A DNA stretch of 58,433 bases from Sulfuricella sp. (GCA_028713975.1 JAQTNE010000002.1:1-58433); one strand, 5' to 3'. Positions 1 through 8,410 are shown, counted from the stretch's first letter. The notes: a model not told the origin generated them from the letters alone. Numbers and translations are program-made.

Positions 1-91
1 GGATCGCTCTGGCTGCGACGTATTCGACCCAAAAACTCGCTGGTGTTTCTCCGTCAGCAGGCTCGGCAGGCTTGCCATGGAATTTGAATTT
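1..91. other. Intergenic start of window, no gene seen
   Basis: No convincing reading frame, RNA gene or repeat is visible in these bases. The window may begin inside an intergenic region or just downstream of a gene that lies outside it. The stretch ends where the first copy of a nested palindromic repeat begins. Confidence 0.4.
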
Positions 92-215
92 GAGGGGAAA
101 CCTCAGGGATTGAGGGGGATTTAACGGTAGCGGCTATTTGCCGCGCTTTTAAATCCCCCCTCGCCCCCCTTTTTCAAAGGGGGGCATCTCTTTGTTTCAA
201 CTTGACTGGTTACTA
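92..215. repeat. MITE-like nested palindrome, copy 1
   Basis: The core reads GGGGGATTTAACGGTAGCGG through to AAATCCCCCC, followed by a second G/C block and the tail TTTCAACTTGACTGGTTACTA. Two more copies lie at 12754-12880 and 44929-45214. The tail overlaps the last codons of gpsA and contains its stop codon, so the element either inserted at the gene end or was recruited as its 3' end. There is no transposase, so this would be a non-autonomous element. The left outer arm is degenerate compared with copy 2. Confidence 0.75.
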
Positions 216-1198
216 ATTTCCGCTTTGGGTTCGCGGCTGAGCAGCGCTTCCACCGCCCGGCCCGGAGGCATACCCTCAAACAAGACCTGGCACACGGCGC
301 GGGTGATCGGCATTTCCACCTTCATCTGTTCCGCCAGGCGCAGCACTTCACGGGCGGTGTGCACGCCCTCGGCGATGTGACCGAGTTCGGCCAGGATGGC
401 GTCAAGCGGCTGCCCTTGGGCGAGGCGCAAACCCACGGTGCGGTTACGCGATAAATCGCCGGTGCAGGTCAGGATCAAGTCCCCGGCACTGGCAAGCCCC
501 ATGAAGGTTTCCGCATGGCCACCCATGGCCGCGCCGAGCCGGCCGATTTCGGCCAGCCCGCGGGTAATCAGGGCGGCACGGGCATTGTAGCCGAAGCCCA
601 TGCCGTCGGAAATTCCCGCAGCAATCGCCATGACGTTCTTCACTGCACCGCCGACTTCGACCCCGATCACGTCGTTGCTCGAATAAATCCGCAGCTTCTG
701 ACTATGCAGTTCCCGCGCCATGGCATGGGCAAAAGCCTCATCATCAGATGCCAGCGTGAGCGCCGTCGGCAGGCCCTTGGCCACTTCCTGGGCGAAGCTC
801 GGGCCGGACAGCACGCCGCACTGAAGCTTGCCGCCCGTTTCTTCCGCCACTACCTGATGCGGTAGCTTGGCGCTTCCTGCCTCGAAGCCCTTGCACGCCC
901 AGACCAATGGATTTTTTGCGCCCATTCCGGCGATCTGGCGCGCCACCGGCCTGAGTCCGGCGGTAGGCACCACCACCAGAGTCAAGTCCGCCCGATCAAG
1001 CGCCTGCTCAAGTTTCGGCTCAATCAGGAGGGAATCGGGAAAAGAAAATTCGGGCAGATAGCGCCGGTTGACGCGTTCTGCCGACATCTCGGCGAGTTGC
1101 GCCGGATTGCGTGTCCACAGACAGATTTCATGACGTGTGGCGAGGCTGATGGCCAGTGCCGTTCCCCACGCACCGGCACCCAGCACGGCTATTTTCAT
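197..1198 (-). CDS. gpsA: Glycerol-3-phosphate dehydrogenase [NAD(P)+]
   Basis: Reduces dihydroxyacetone phosphate to sn-glycerol 3-phosphate, the backbone for phospholipids, in the cytoplasm. The N-terminal dinucleotide fold shows GAGAWGTAL, and the C-terminal catalytic domain has the GGAVKNVMAIAAG segment with the family's active-site lysine. At 333 aa it has the usual length. I chose the ATG at 1198, whose bases overlap the stop of the upstream SH3 gene (ATGA), over an in-frame GTG nine bases earlier. It is the last gene of the yibN-grxC-trxC-secB operon, as in many proteobacteria. Its final residues (SNQSS) and stop codon lie inside a dispersed repeat, so the C-terminus differs from what the ancestral gene probably encoded. 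Confidence 0.96.
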   Translation of the reverse strand: MKIAVLGAGAWGTALAISLATRHEICLWTRNPAQLAEMSAERVNRRYLPEFSFPDSLLIEPKLEQALDRADLTLVVVPTAGLRPVARQIAGMGAKNPLVWACKGFEAGSAKLPHQVVAEETGGKLQCGVLSGPSFAQEVAKGLPTALTLASDDEAFAHAMARELHSQKLRIYSSNDVIGVEVGGAVKNVMAIAAGISDGMGFGYNARAALITRGLAEIGRLGAAMGGHAETFMGLASAGDLILTCTGDLSRNRTVGLRLAQGQPLDAILAELGHIAEGVHTAREVLRLAEQMKVEMPITRAVCQVLFEGMPPGRAVEALLSREPKAEISNQSS

Positions 1199-1665
1199 GA
1201 GCCCCACACCTGGCTGGAAAGAACAAAGCCGACCTGCCCGTCGCGATGGCGCACCTTGAGCCAGCCCGCTGTGCCATGTTCAACCAGCTCCAGCGCCACG
1301 TCGCGCTCGGCCTGGAACACCAACGGCGCTTTGGGATCGGCGGCCTGACGGACATCGGCCCGGGCTGCCGTCACCAGCACCGTGCGCACGCTGCTCAGGT
1401 TTTTCTTCTCAATCCAGACGAGAATGCCGGTGACGTCGCGCACCTTGGCCCACTGGTCGAGATTGACGATGATTTCTACCGGGTAATATTTGTCCGCCAC
1501 GAACAGGCGCTTACCTTGCACCGAGGGGGAGTCATACAGAGTGGCGCTCTCTGCGCCAACACTGCGGTAATCCAGCGCCAGCGCGGCGCCCGAAAAGCAG
1601 AAAGACAGCAGCAGAGCCAGTCTGGCAAGGCGGGAATGCCTCCCTGAAAACCAACCTGCGACCAT
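1195..1665 (-). CDS. Secreted or periplasmic SH3-like domain protein
   Basis: A 156-aa protein with an N-terminal hydrophobic signal segment (about residues 13-31, ending near ALA-LD) followed by two bacterial SH3-like repeats. In the first, a segment around TLYDSPSVQGKR is followed by a W-containing stretch ending in VWIEKKNL. The second (about 95-155) carries ADVRQAADPKAP and GWLKVRHRDGQVGFVL. Such domains usually bind peptidoglycan or other cell-envelope ligands; the partner here is unknown. The start is the ATG at 1665, two bases after the secB stop, and the stop overlaps the gpsA start. It is therefore translationally coupled within the secB-gpsA operon. Related SH3 proteins between secB and gpsA are, as far as I recall, common in betaproteobacteria. 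Confidence 0.85.
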   Translation of the reverse strand: MVAGWFSGRHSRLARLALLLSFCFSGAALALDYRSVGAESATLYDSPSVQGKRLFVADKYYPVEIIVNLDQWAKVRDVTGILVWIEKKNLSSVRTVLVTAARADVRQAADPKAPLVFQAERDVALELVEHGTAGWLKVRHRDGQVGFVLSSQVWGS

Positions 1666-1667
1666 GC

Positions 1668-2126
1668 TCAGTGCGCGGTAGCCGCGCCTGCTTCCTGCTC
1701 TGCCAGACGCTGCTGGTACATCAGGTCGAAATTGACCGGGTTCAGCAATACCGGCGGGAACCCGGCGCGCGACACCAGGTCGGAAATCACTTCGCGCACG
1801 TAGGGGAACAGGATATTGGGGCAGGTGATGCCGAGAATCGGCTCCATGTCGCCAGCAGGAACATCGCGAATCTGGAAAATTCCGGCTTGAGCGGCTTCCA
1901 CCAGGAATAAGGTCTTGTCGTCGCCCAACTTGGCGGTAACGGTCACGGTCAGCACGGTTTCATAGATGCCTTCTTCCACCATTTCGCCCTTGTTGTGCAG
2001 TTGTACATCTACCTTGGGTGTTTCGCGCTGCATGAAGACTTGCGGCGCATGCGGGATTTCCAGCGACAAGTCCTTGACGTAAATTTTTTCGATGGAAAAA
2101 ACCGGTTGTTTTTGTTCTTCGCTCAT
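1668..2126 (-). CDS. secB: Protein-export chaperone SecB
   Basis: Tetrameric cytoplasmic chaperone that keeps preproteins unfolded and delivers them to SecA for Sec translocation. The 152-aa product has the family hallmarks: an N-terminal segment FSIEKIYVKDLSLEIPHAP, the central ETVLTVTVTAKL strand, and LGITCPNILFPYVREVISD, followed by AGFPPVLLNPVNF. Length and motif order are normal. It lies between trxC and the SH3-like gene in a minus-strand operon, with a GGAAG ribosome-binding site just before the ATG at 2126. Confidence 0.97.
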   Translation of the reverse strand: MSEEQKQPVFSIEKIYVKDLSLEIPHAPQVFMQRETPKVDVQLHNKGEMVEEGIYETVLTVTVTAKLGDDKTLFLVEAAQAGIFQIRDVPAGDMEPILGITCPNILFPYVREVISDLVSRAGFPPVLLNPVNFDLMYQQRLAEQEAGAATAH

Positions 2127-2174
2127 GAAACTTCCTAAAGTTAACTAATAAAAAATAATGTCGTACGGCCAGAA

Positions 2175-2594
2175 TCAATGGCGCATCAGCCAGGCTTTCA
2201 GGCTTGCCGCGTCGAGAGCGCCGGCCATCCGATCCACCTCGGCTCCGTTCTTGAACAATGCCAAGGTGGGAATGCTGCGAATATTGAACTGTTGCGCCAG
2301 GGATTGTTCCTGTTCGGTATTGACCTTGACGAAGCGCACCCGGGTTTTCATCTGGGCGGCGACTTGAACAAACACCGGCGCCATCATCTTGCACGGCCCG
2401 CACCATGGCGCCCAGAAATCCACCAGCACCGGCAATTCGTTTCTCGCGATAAACGGCCCGAAGCTGGCACCCGTCAGTTCTGCCGGCGTACCGTCAAGCA
2501 CCGGGGCGCCGCATTTGCCGCATTTCGGGTTTTGTTCCAGGCGTTCATCCGGCACCCGGTTGGTCGCCAGACATTCAGGACAGACGATGTTCAT
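2175..2594 (-). CDS. trxC: Thioredoxin 2 (zinc-binding thioredoxin TrxC)
   Basis: Cytoplasmic disulfide reductase of the thioredoxin-2 type. The first 30 residues carry two CxxC pairs (CPEC and CGKC) that form the zinc-binding extension diagnostic of TrxC. The thioredoxin fold follows, with the redox site WCGPC and the cis-proline motif RSIPTL. Length is 139 aa, as in E. coli TrxC. It sits between grxC and secB, an addition to the yibN-grxC-secB-gpsA order known from enterobacteria. Together with glutaredoxin and the rhodanese next door it forms a small thiol-redox group. Confidence 0.95.
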   Translation of the reverse strand: MNIVCPECLATNRVPDERLEQNPKCGKCGAPVLDGTPAELTGASFGPFIARNELPVLVDFWAPWCGPCKMMAPVFVQVAAQMKTRVRFVKVNTEQEQSLAQQFNIRSIPTLALFKNGAEVDRMAGALDAASLKAWLMRH

Positions 2595-2611
2595 GGCTTA
2601 GTGGTTCGGCA

Positions 2612-2869
2612 TTACGCAGCCAGCAAGGGATCGAGCCCGCCGGCGCGGTCCAGCGCGGTCAGATCGTCGCAACCGCCGACATGGGTGCTACCGATATAAA
2701 TCTGCGGCACGGTACGGCGACCGGTTTTCTCGATCATCTCGCTCATTTTGGACGAGTCGAGGTCAACCCGGATCTTGTTGATGTCCTTCACGCCCTTGGA
2801 TAGCAGCAATCTTTCGGCCATCGTGCAATAGGGGCATACAGCGGTGCAGTACATGGTCACATTCGGCAT
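2612..2869 (-). CDS. grxC: Glutaredoxin 3
   Basis: An 85-aa dithiol glutaredoxin that uses glutathione to reduce protein disulfides. The redox motif is CPYC at residues 12-15, the cis-Pro segment is RTVPQIYIG, and the glutathione-binding GGCDD follows; all are at canonical spacing. It is encoded two bases after the yibN-like rhodanese stop and upstream of trxC in the same operon. Nothing is unusual apart from the dense clustering of thiol-handling genes. Confidence 0.95.
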   Translation of the reverse strand: MPNVTMYCTAVCPYCTMAERLLLSKGVKDINKIRVDLDSSKMSEMIEKTGRRTVPQIYIGSTHVGGCDDLTALDRAGGLDPLLAA

Positions 2870-2871
2870 CG

Positions 2872-3279
2872 TTATTTCTCCATCGGCATGTTAGCTTGTT
2901 GCCAGGCGGTGATTCCGCCCGACAAATTATACACCTGTTCAAAACCGTTCTTGCGCAGCATGCCGCAAGCACGACCGGAGCGCATGCCGCTGCGGCAAAT
3001 GGCGATAACCGGGCGATCCTTGTATTTTTCCATTTCCGGATGCTTGGCCAGTTGCCCAAGCGGAACATGCACGGAATGGGGGATATGGCCGGCGTAATAC
3101 TCGCTGTCCTCGCGCACGTCCAGCACTATGGCATTCTGATGGTTGATCAACTGCGTCGCTTCCATCGCGCCGATATCCTTGACGCCGGAAACGCGGCGAC
3201 CCAGGGTCGGCCACAGCAGCATTGCGGCACTGAGAAAAGCCAGCGCGATGTAGCCGATGTTATTTTGAATGAATTGCAC
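2872..3279 (-). CDS. yibN: Membrane-anchored rhodanese (YibN family)
   Basis: A 135-aa protein with one N-terminal transmembrane helix (about residues 8-26) and a single rhodanese domain. The substrate-binding segment is VLDVREDSEYYAGHIPHSVH and the active-site loop is CRSGMRS with its cysteine intact. E. coli YibN, the positional counterpart upstream of grxC-secB-gpsA, lacks this cysteine, so sulfur-transfer activity is more likely here. It heads the minus-strand operon. It may act on membrane-proximal persulfides, which fits a sulfur oxidiser, but the acceptor is unknown. Confidence 0.88.
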   Translation of the reverse strand: MQFIQNNIGYIALAFLSAAMLLWPTLGRRVSGVKDIGAMEATQLINHQNAIVLDVREDSEYYAGHIPHSVHVPLGQLAKHPEMEKYKDRPVIAICRSGMRSGRACGMLRKNGFEQVYNLSGGITAWQQANMPMEK

Positions 3280-3344
3280 TTATTACGCCCCCCACCTGAA
3301 TTTTTTTGTCGAAGAAAAAGTTTACCAGTAAATGACCCGACTGT

Positions 3345-3563
3345 TTAACAGGTTTCGCAGTTCTCCTTGAAACCAAATTTCTTGAGGATGGCAACCAGCG
3401 GGCAAAGGTTGGTGAACCCGCTCTGAAACAGGTTGGCGCCGACAAAAGCGGTAAACCACAGGAAATTGGCATTAACGAAAATCGGACTGCCTTGCACGCC
3501 CAAGCCGAGGGACAGCAGCACAAAAAATCCGGCAACGATACGAACGATACGGTTGATGGTCAT
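3345..3563 (-). CDS. DUF2892 (YgaP-like) membrane protein
   Basis: A 72-aa protein starting MTINRIVRIVAG, with two hydrophobic helices separated by a short loop and ending FGFKENCETC. It resembles the DUF2892 membrane domain that in E. coli YgaP is fused behind a rhodanese domain. Here the rhodanese (yibN) is a separate gene 65 bases downstream. I chose the ATG at 3563 because a good AGGAG ribosome-binding site precedes it; the longer open frame upstream runs through an inverted repeat. It follows the RND efflux genes on the same strand and may be co-regulated by the ArsR-type repressor at 8093-8410. The role is unknown. Confidence 0.8.
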   Translation of the reverse strand: MTINRIVRIVAGFFVLLSLGLGVQGSPIFVNANFLWFTAFVGANLFQSGFTNLCPLVAILKKFGFKENCETC

Positions 3564-3592
3564 ACACCTCTCCTTAATAAAAAACAAAATTA

Positions 3593-3645
3593 ACCACAGA
3601 GGCACAGAGAAAAACTGATTTTGCAGTTCTCTGTGTCTCTGTGGT
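3593..3645. repeat. Long inverted repeat (ACCACAGAGG family), possible terminator
   Basis: Two 19-base arms, starting ACCACAGAGGCACAGAGAA and ending TTCTCTGTGTCTCTGTGGT, pair with one mismatch around a 15-base loop. The repeat lies between the RND permease stop and the DUF2892 start, both on the minus strand. It could attenuate read-through or stabilise the upstream message. The sequence resembles the ACCGCAGAGGACGC repeats at 56453-56577 and 58401-58433. Confidence 0.8.
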
Positions 3646-3654
3646 GAAAGCGTT

Positions 3655-6600
3655 TTAATCAAACCTCTTGTACATCACCGCGTAATACAACACCGGGATC
3701 ACCACCAGCGTCAACACGGTGGAGACGAAGATGCCGAAAATCAGCGAAATCGCCAGGCCATTGAAAATCGGGTCGTCCAGAATGAACAGCGCGCCCAGCA
3801 TGGCCGCCAGGCCGGTCAACACGATCGGCTTGGCGCGGGTGCTGGCGGAGCGAATCACCGCTTCCTGGAAGGCCATGCCCTGCTCCACCTGCATGTTGAT
3901 GAAGTCCACCAGCAGGATGGAGTTACGCACGATGATGCCGGCCAGCGCGATCATGCCGATCATGCTGGTGGCGGTGAACTGGCTGTCGAGCAGGGCGTGG
4001 CCCGGCATCACGCCGATGATGGTGAGCGGAATCGGCGCCATGATGACCAGCGGCACGACATACGATTTGAATTGCGCCACCACCAGCAGATAGATCAGCA
4101 CCAGCCCGACCGCGTAGGCGATACCCATGTCACGGAAAGTCTCGTAGGTGACTTGCCATTCGCCATCCCACTTTAGCTGATAGCCGGCGTAATGATCTTC
4201 CGGTTGTTTGATGAAGGTATCGCTCAGCGTGCCGCCTTCGACCAGCTTCATGCCGTTGAGCCCGGAGCGGATCGAGAACATGCCATACAGCGGGCTGTCC
4301 AGCTTGCCGGCCATGTCGCCGACGACGAACACCACCGGCAGCAGATCCTTATGGTAAATAGCTTTTTCGCGCGCCGACGGCACCACGCTGACCAGCTCGG
4401 ACAGCGGCACCAGCGTGCCGTCCTGCGCCCGCACGGTCAGCTTGAGCAGTTCGTCCAGATTGCCTTGCCGCTCCGGCGCCAGCGTCAACCGCACCGGCAC
4501 TTCAAACTTGGAATCGCCCTCGTGCATCGGCGTCACGTCCTCGCCGGACAGGCCCATGCGCATGACCGCCACGACATCTTTCTGCGCCACGCCCATCAGC
4601 GCCGCCTTGTTTTGCAAAACGTGCAGGACAAGACGGTTCGCATCTTCTTCGACGGTGTCGTCAATCGCCACAATATCGGGAGTTTTAGCGAAGCGGGCGC
4701 GTACCTGCTTCGCCACTTTCATCTGGCCTTCGTAATCCGGCCCGTAAACTTCGGCAACAATCGGCGACATCACCGGCGGCCCCGGTGGCACTTCCACCAC
4801 CTTGACCTTGGCGTGGTGTCGGGCGGCAATGCGCTCGATTTCCGGGCGCACCGCCGAGGCGATCTGATGGCTCTTGCGGTCGCGATGATGCTTGTCCACC
4901 AGATTGACCTGGATGTCGCCCACTTCACTGCCGCCACGCAGGTAATACTGGCGCACCAGTCCGTTGAAATTGATCGGCGAGGCGGTACCGACATAGGCTT
5001 CGTAGTCAGTCACTTCCGGCACGCCAGCCAGATAGCCGCCCATCTCGCGCATTACCCGCGCGGTCTGCTCCAGCGGCGTGCCTACCGGCATATCCACCAC
5101 CACCTGGAATTCCGACTTGTTGTCGAACGGCAACATTTTCAGGATGACCTGTTTAAATACCACTAGCAAAATCGCAAACACGATCATGCCGATAATCGCC
5201 AGCCATAGTTTCTTGCGCTTGGCTCGCCCCTGCCCGCGGTTGAGGAATGGCATCAGGCGCGAGCTGAAAAAATTGAACAGCCGCGTCTCCGGGCCGGATT
5301 CGCCATGGCCGGGTATGCCATGCTGCTTCTTCATCAGGTTGAGCGCCAGCCAGGGCGTGATGATGAAAGCGATGGCGAGCGAAATCAACATGCCAATACT
5401 GGCGTTGATCGGGATCGGACTCATGTACGGCCCCATCAGGCCGGTGACGAAAGCCATCGGCAACAGCGCCGCGATCACCGTCAGGGTGGCGAGGATGGTC
5501 GGGCCGCCGACCTCGTCCACCGCTTCGGGAATCACTTTGGTCAGCGGCTTGCCGGGCTCCAGCACGCGGCGACGGTGAATATTTTCCACCACCACGATGG
5601 CGTCATCGACCAGGATGCCGATAGAGAAAATCAGCGCGAACAGCGATACCCGGTTAAGCGTGAAGCCCCAGGCCCACGAGGCAAACAAGGTAGCCGCCAG
5701 CGTCAACGTCACCGCTACGCCGACGATCAGCGCCTCGCGCCGCCCCAGTGCAACCAGCACCAGCAGCACCACGAAAGCGGTGGCAAAAACCAGCTTGCCG
5801 ATCAGCTTCTGCGCCTTGTCGTTGGCGGTCTCGCCATAGTTGCGCGTAACCGTGGCATGGACGCGATCGGGGATGACGGTGCCGTGCAACTGCCCGATGC
5901 GTTTGATAACGCGTTCGGCCACGTCGACCGCGTTCTCGCCTGGCTTTTTCGATACCGCCAAAGTCACCGCGGGAAATTCACCCTTGGCGGAAATCTGCTT
6001 GCCGACCGCCGCTGGGCCGGTGCCAAGCCAGACGTAATCGCCGGGCAGATCGGGGCCATCTTCCACTCGTGCCACATCGGTCATGAATATGGGTCGGCCC
6101 TCGGCGACCCCCACCACCAGTTGTTTGACATCGGCGCTGCTGGACAGGAAGGTGCCGGTCTGTACCAGCACCTCGCGGTTATTTTCGACCAGCGTACCGG
6201 AAGGTTGCGAGGCATTGCTGACTTGCAGGGCATCGCGGATATTCTGGGCGGAAACGCGGTAGGCGTTCATCCGTTCCGCGTCCATGATGACCCGCACCAC
6301 GCGGCTCGGCCCGCCGATGGTTTTGACTTCGCGCGTGCCCTTGATGCGTTTCAGCTCGATTTCGGCGGCATGCGCTACCTGCCGCAATTCGTAAGCGCTG
6401 CGGGTGGGGTCTTCGGTCCACAGGGTCAGGCTGACGATAGGCACGTCGTCGATGCCGACCGGCTTGACGATCGGCTCGCCGACGCCGAGATTGGGAGAAA
6501 CCCAGTCGCGGTGCGACTGCACGGTATCGTAGAGGCGCACCAACGCCTGGGTTCGATCCTCGCCCACCTTGTACTGCACGGTGAGAACTGCCATGCCGGG

Positions 6601-6915
6601 GCGGGAAACGGAATAGATGTGCTCGATCCCGGTGATCTGCGACAACACCTGCTCGGCGGGGATCGCCACCAAGCTTTCCACATCCTTGGCGGAAGCGCCG
6701 GGAAAAGGAACGAACACGTTCGCCATGGTCACATTGATCTGCGGCTCTTCCTCGCGCGGCGTCACCATCACGGCGAACAGGCCGAGCAGAAAGGCGATCA
6801 GCGCGATCAGCGGCGTCATCTGCGATTGCAGGAAAACTTTGGCGATGCGACCGGAAATACCCATGTTCGGTGATGAGTCAGGGGTGATGGGTGATGGGGG
6901 GGTGCTTTTACTCAT
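3655..6915 (-). CDS. RND efflux transporter, permease subunit
   Basis: A 1086-aa inner-membrane protein of the AcrB/HAE-like RND superfamily, a proton-driven exporter. It has the N-terminal helix followed by EEEPQINV, the paired aspartates in TM4 (GILVDDAIVVVENI) used for proton relay, and a second six-helix bundle near the C-terminus with GIIVRNSILLVDFI. It is preceded 13 bases upstream by the periplasmic adaptor gene. No outer-membrane TolC-like factor is in the window, so it would use one encoded elsewhere. The substrate is not evident. The adjacent ArsR-type repressor and YgaP-like protein suggest a link to reactive sulfur species, which is inference. Confidence 0.93.
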   Translation of the reverse strand: MSKSTPPSPITPDSSPNMGISGRIAKVFLQSQMTPLIALIAFLLGLFAVMVTPREEEPQINVTMANVFVPFPGASAKDVESLVAIPAEQVLSQITGIEHIYSVSRPGMAVLTVQYKVGEDRTQALVRLYDTVQSHRDWVSPNLGVGEPIVKPVGIDDVPIVSLTLWTEDPTRSAYELRQVAHAAEIELKRIKGTREVKTIGGPSRVVRVIMDAERMNAYRVSAQNIRDALQVSNASQPSGTLVENNREVLVQTGTFLSSSADVKQLVVGVAEGRPIFMTDVARVEDGPDLPGDYVWLGTGPAAVGKQISAKGEFPAVTLAVSKKPGENAVDVAERVIKRIGQLHGTVIPDRVHATVTRNYGETANDKAQKLIGKLVFATAFVVLLVLVALGRREALIVGVAVTLTLAATLFASWAWGFTLNRVSLFALIFSIGILVDDAIVVVENIHRRRVLEPGKPLTKVIPEAVDEVGGPTILATLTVIAALLPMAFVTGLMGPYMSPIPINASIGMLISLAIAFIITPWLALNLMKKQHGIPGHGESGPETRLFNFFSSRLMPFLNRGQGRAKRKKLWLAIIGMIVFAILLVVFKQVILKMLPFDNKSEFQVVVDMPVGTPLEQTARVMREMGGYLAGVPEVTDYEAYVGTASPINFNGLVRQYYLRGGSEVGDIQVNLVDKHHRDRKSHQIASAVRPEIERIAARHHAKVKVVEVPPGPPVMSPIVAEVYGPDYEGQMKVAKQVRARFAKTPDIVAIDDTVEEDANRLVLHVLQNKAALMGVAQKDVVAVMRMGLSGEDVTPMHEGDSKFEVPVRLTLAPERQGNLDELLKLTVRAQDGTLVPLSELVSVVPSAREKAIYHKDLLPVVFVVGDMAGKLDSPLYGMFSIRSGLNGMKLVEGGTLSDTFIKQPEDHYAGYQLKWDGEWQVTYETFRDMGIAYAVGLVLIYLLVVAQFKSYVVPLVIMAPIPLTIIGVMPGHALLDSQFTATSMIGMIALAGIIVRNSILLVDFINMQVEQGMAFQEAVIRSASTRAKPIVLTGLAAMLGALFILDDPIFNGLAISLIFGIFVSTVLTLVVIPVLYYAVMYKRFD

Positions 6916-6928
6916 TACCCATTCCCCT

Positions 6929-7954
6929 TCACTGCTTACCCTTCAAATACATTCCCGCCTTGATCGGCTCCAGCGCCACGGTTTCCCCGGCGGAAAGCCC
7001 GGCCAGCACTTCGACCAGACCGTCAGCCACGGGTTCGCCCAGGCGTATCTGGCGCAACACCACATTGCTTTTGGCGTCCACCACATAAACGGCGGTCACC
7101 TCGCTGCGCCGGATCACGGCCTGCGCCGGCACCAGCAGTTTCTTCACCCGGCCAACGGCAAAGTGGGCGCGCGCAAACATGCCGGGGTAAACATCGTGCA
7201 CATCCTCAGGCAAATCGAGACGGACGCGGGTGGTATGGGTTCTGGCATCAGCGGCGGGCAGGATCGTCACTGCCTTGGCTGATATCCACTTGTCGAGCGA
7301 AGAAAATTCCACTTGGGCGCGGGAAGCGCGGCGCACCTCCGCCAGCTTGTACTGGGGAATGCTCGCCACCACGCGCAAATCCTTGGGGTCGAAACCGGTC
7401 ATCAGCGCCTTGCCGGGGCTCGCCATCTCTCCCAGTTCGACATGGCGCACCGCGACCACGCCGCTGTAAGGCGCGACCACCGAAGTATAGCCTTTGGCGG
7501 TGGCGGCCTGCCCGGCGCTCGCCTGGGTTGCCGCCAGTTGCGCCTCGGCTGCCTTGTAATCGGCCTGCGCCTTGTCGAACGCGGCCTGGCTGATGAATTT
7601 CTGCGCCAGCAACTGCTTGCTGCGCTCGTAACCTAAACGGATGTTCTGGAAATTGGCATGAGCCTGCGCCACCATCGCCGCGCTGCCGGCGACCGCCTGT
7701 TGCGCTTCACGCTCGTCGATACGCACCAGCACCTGGCCCTTTTTAACAGTATCTCCGACGTCGAAATTGATCTCGACGATACGCCCGGAAATCTGTGTTG
7801 CCACGGTGGATTGCTTGACCGCCTCGACCAGCGCTTCGGCTGCGTAAGTTTGGTCTACCTCGCGGTAAGCCGCCACTGCCGTGGTAAAGGGTAACGCCGC
7901 CTGGGCCAGTGGAGCCAGCAATATTCCCAACAGAATCCAGACCGGTTTCAGCAC
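6929..7954 (-). CDS. RND efflux periplasmic adaptor subunit (MFP/HlyD family)
   Basis: A 341-aa adaptor connecting the RND pump to an outer-membrane channel. It has a signal peptide (MLKPVWILLGILLAPLAQA), a lipoyl/barrel half-motif (VATQISGRIVEINFDVGDTV), a helical hairpin (about residues 90-150), and the second half-motif TSVVAPYSGVVAVRHVELGE. The start is a GTG at 7954 with a GGGGGT-type site upstream. An AT-rich perfect palindrome lies 22-37 bases upstream of the start, overlapping the probable promoter. It is the first gene of the adaptor-permease-DUF2892 unit, directly downstream of the arsR gene on the same strand. Confidence 0.92.
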   Translation of the reverse strand: MLKPVWILLGILLAPLAQAALPFTTAVAAYREVDQTYAAEALVEAVKQSTVATQISGRIVEINFDVGDTVKKGQVLVRIDEREAQQAVAGSAAMVAQAHANFQNIRLGYERSKQLLAQKFISQAAFDKAQADYKAAEAQLAATQASAGQAATAKGYTSVVAPYSGVVAVRHVELGEMASPGKALMTGFDPKDLRVVASIPQYKLAEVRRASRAQVEFSSLDKWISAKAVTILPAADARTHTTRVRLDLPEDVHDVYPGMFARAHFAVGRVKKLLVPAQAVIRRSEVTAVYVVDAKSNVVLRQIRLGEPVADGLVEVLAGLSAGETVALEPIKAGMYLKGKQ

Positions 7955-7975
7955 AGGTTTACCCCCAAAAAACGC

Positions 7976-7991
7976 ATTAGCATATACTAAT
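7976..7991. promoter_or_regulatory. Candidate ArsR-type operator upstream of efflux adaptor
   Basis: ATTAG-CATATA-CTAAT is a perfect 5-6-5 inverted repeat in the gap between the arsR gene and the efflux adaptor gene. A near-identical site (ATTAG-CAATAT-ATAAT) lies at 8491-8506 upstream of arsR itself. ArsR-family repressors bind AT-rich palindromes of this size. The assignment rests on position and similarity only. Confidence 0.55.
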
Positions 7992-8092
7992 ATTCACGAC
8001 CGGGACAAGCTCCGGTTCAGGATGGATTGCAAGGGGTGCGCGGGATTAATGATGCTAAACGCTTGAAATTACTTCAGATTTAAATATAGATA

Positions 8093-8410
8093 CTACCTGG
8101 CGAATCCGCAAAATACATCGCGCATCAGGCCGATCAATTTCAGGGTGCGCGGGTCGCCAACCCGGTAATACACCCGATTGGCATCCTTGCGCGTGCGCAA
8201 TACCCCCTTGTCGCGCAGAATGGCCAGGTGCTGCGAGATATTGCTTTGCGAGGTGCCGACGTTTTCGACGATATCCTGCACGCTGATTTCCCGGTCGCCC
8301 AGCACGCACAATATCTTCAGCCGCAGCGGATGCGACATCGCCTTCATCGCGCGGGACGCCTGCTCGATATGCTCATCCTTGTCGATCAATTCAACCTGAT
8401 TAAATTCCAT
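8093..8410 (-). CDS. ArsR-family repressor, SqrR/BigR/YgaV-like
   Basis: A 105-aa winged-helix repressor with the recognition region TSQSNISQHLAILRDKGVL. It has only two cysteines, C35 (KILCVLG) and C101 (DVFCGF). Their 66-residue separation equals that of Cys41 and Cys107 in the sulfide-responsive repressor SqrR of Rhodobacter capsulatus, where persulfides link them by a polysulfide bridge. No metal-binding ELCVCDL-type motif is present. The downstream genes are an RND pump and a YgaP-like membrane protein; in E. coli, ygaV (a homologue) precedes ygaP. I infer a persulfide or polysulfide sensor that controls its own promoter and the efflux operon. A classical metal sensor is less likely. Confidence 0.88.
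   Translation of the reverse strand: MEFNQVELIDKDEHIEQASRAMKAMSHPLRLKILCVLGDREISVQDIVENVGTSQSNISQHLAILRDKGVLRTRKDANRVYYRVGDPRTLKLIGLMRDVFCGFAR

Noticed and set aside
5305..6873. Long plus-strand open frame opposite the RND permease
   Set aside because: Antisense shadow with H/Q/R-rich composition; the RND gene is unambiguous.
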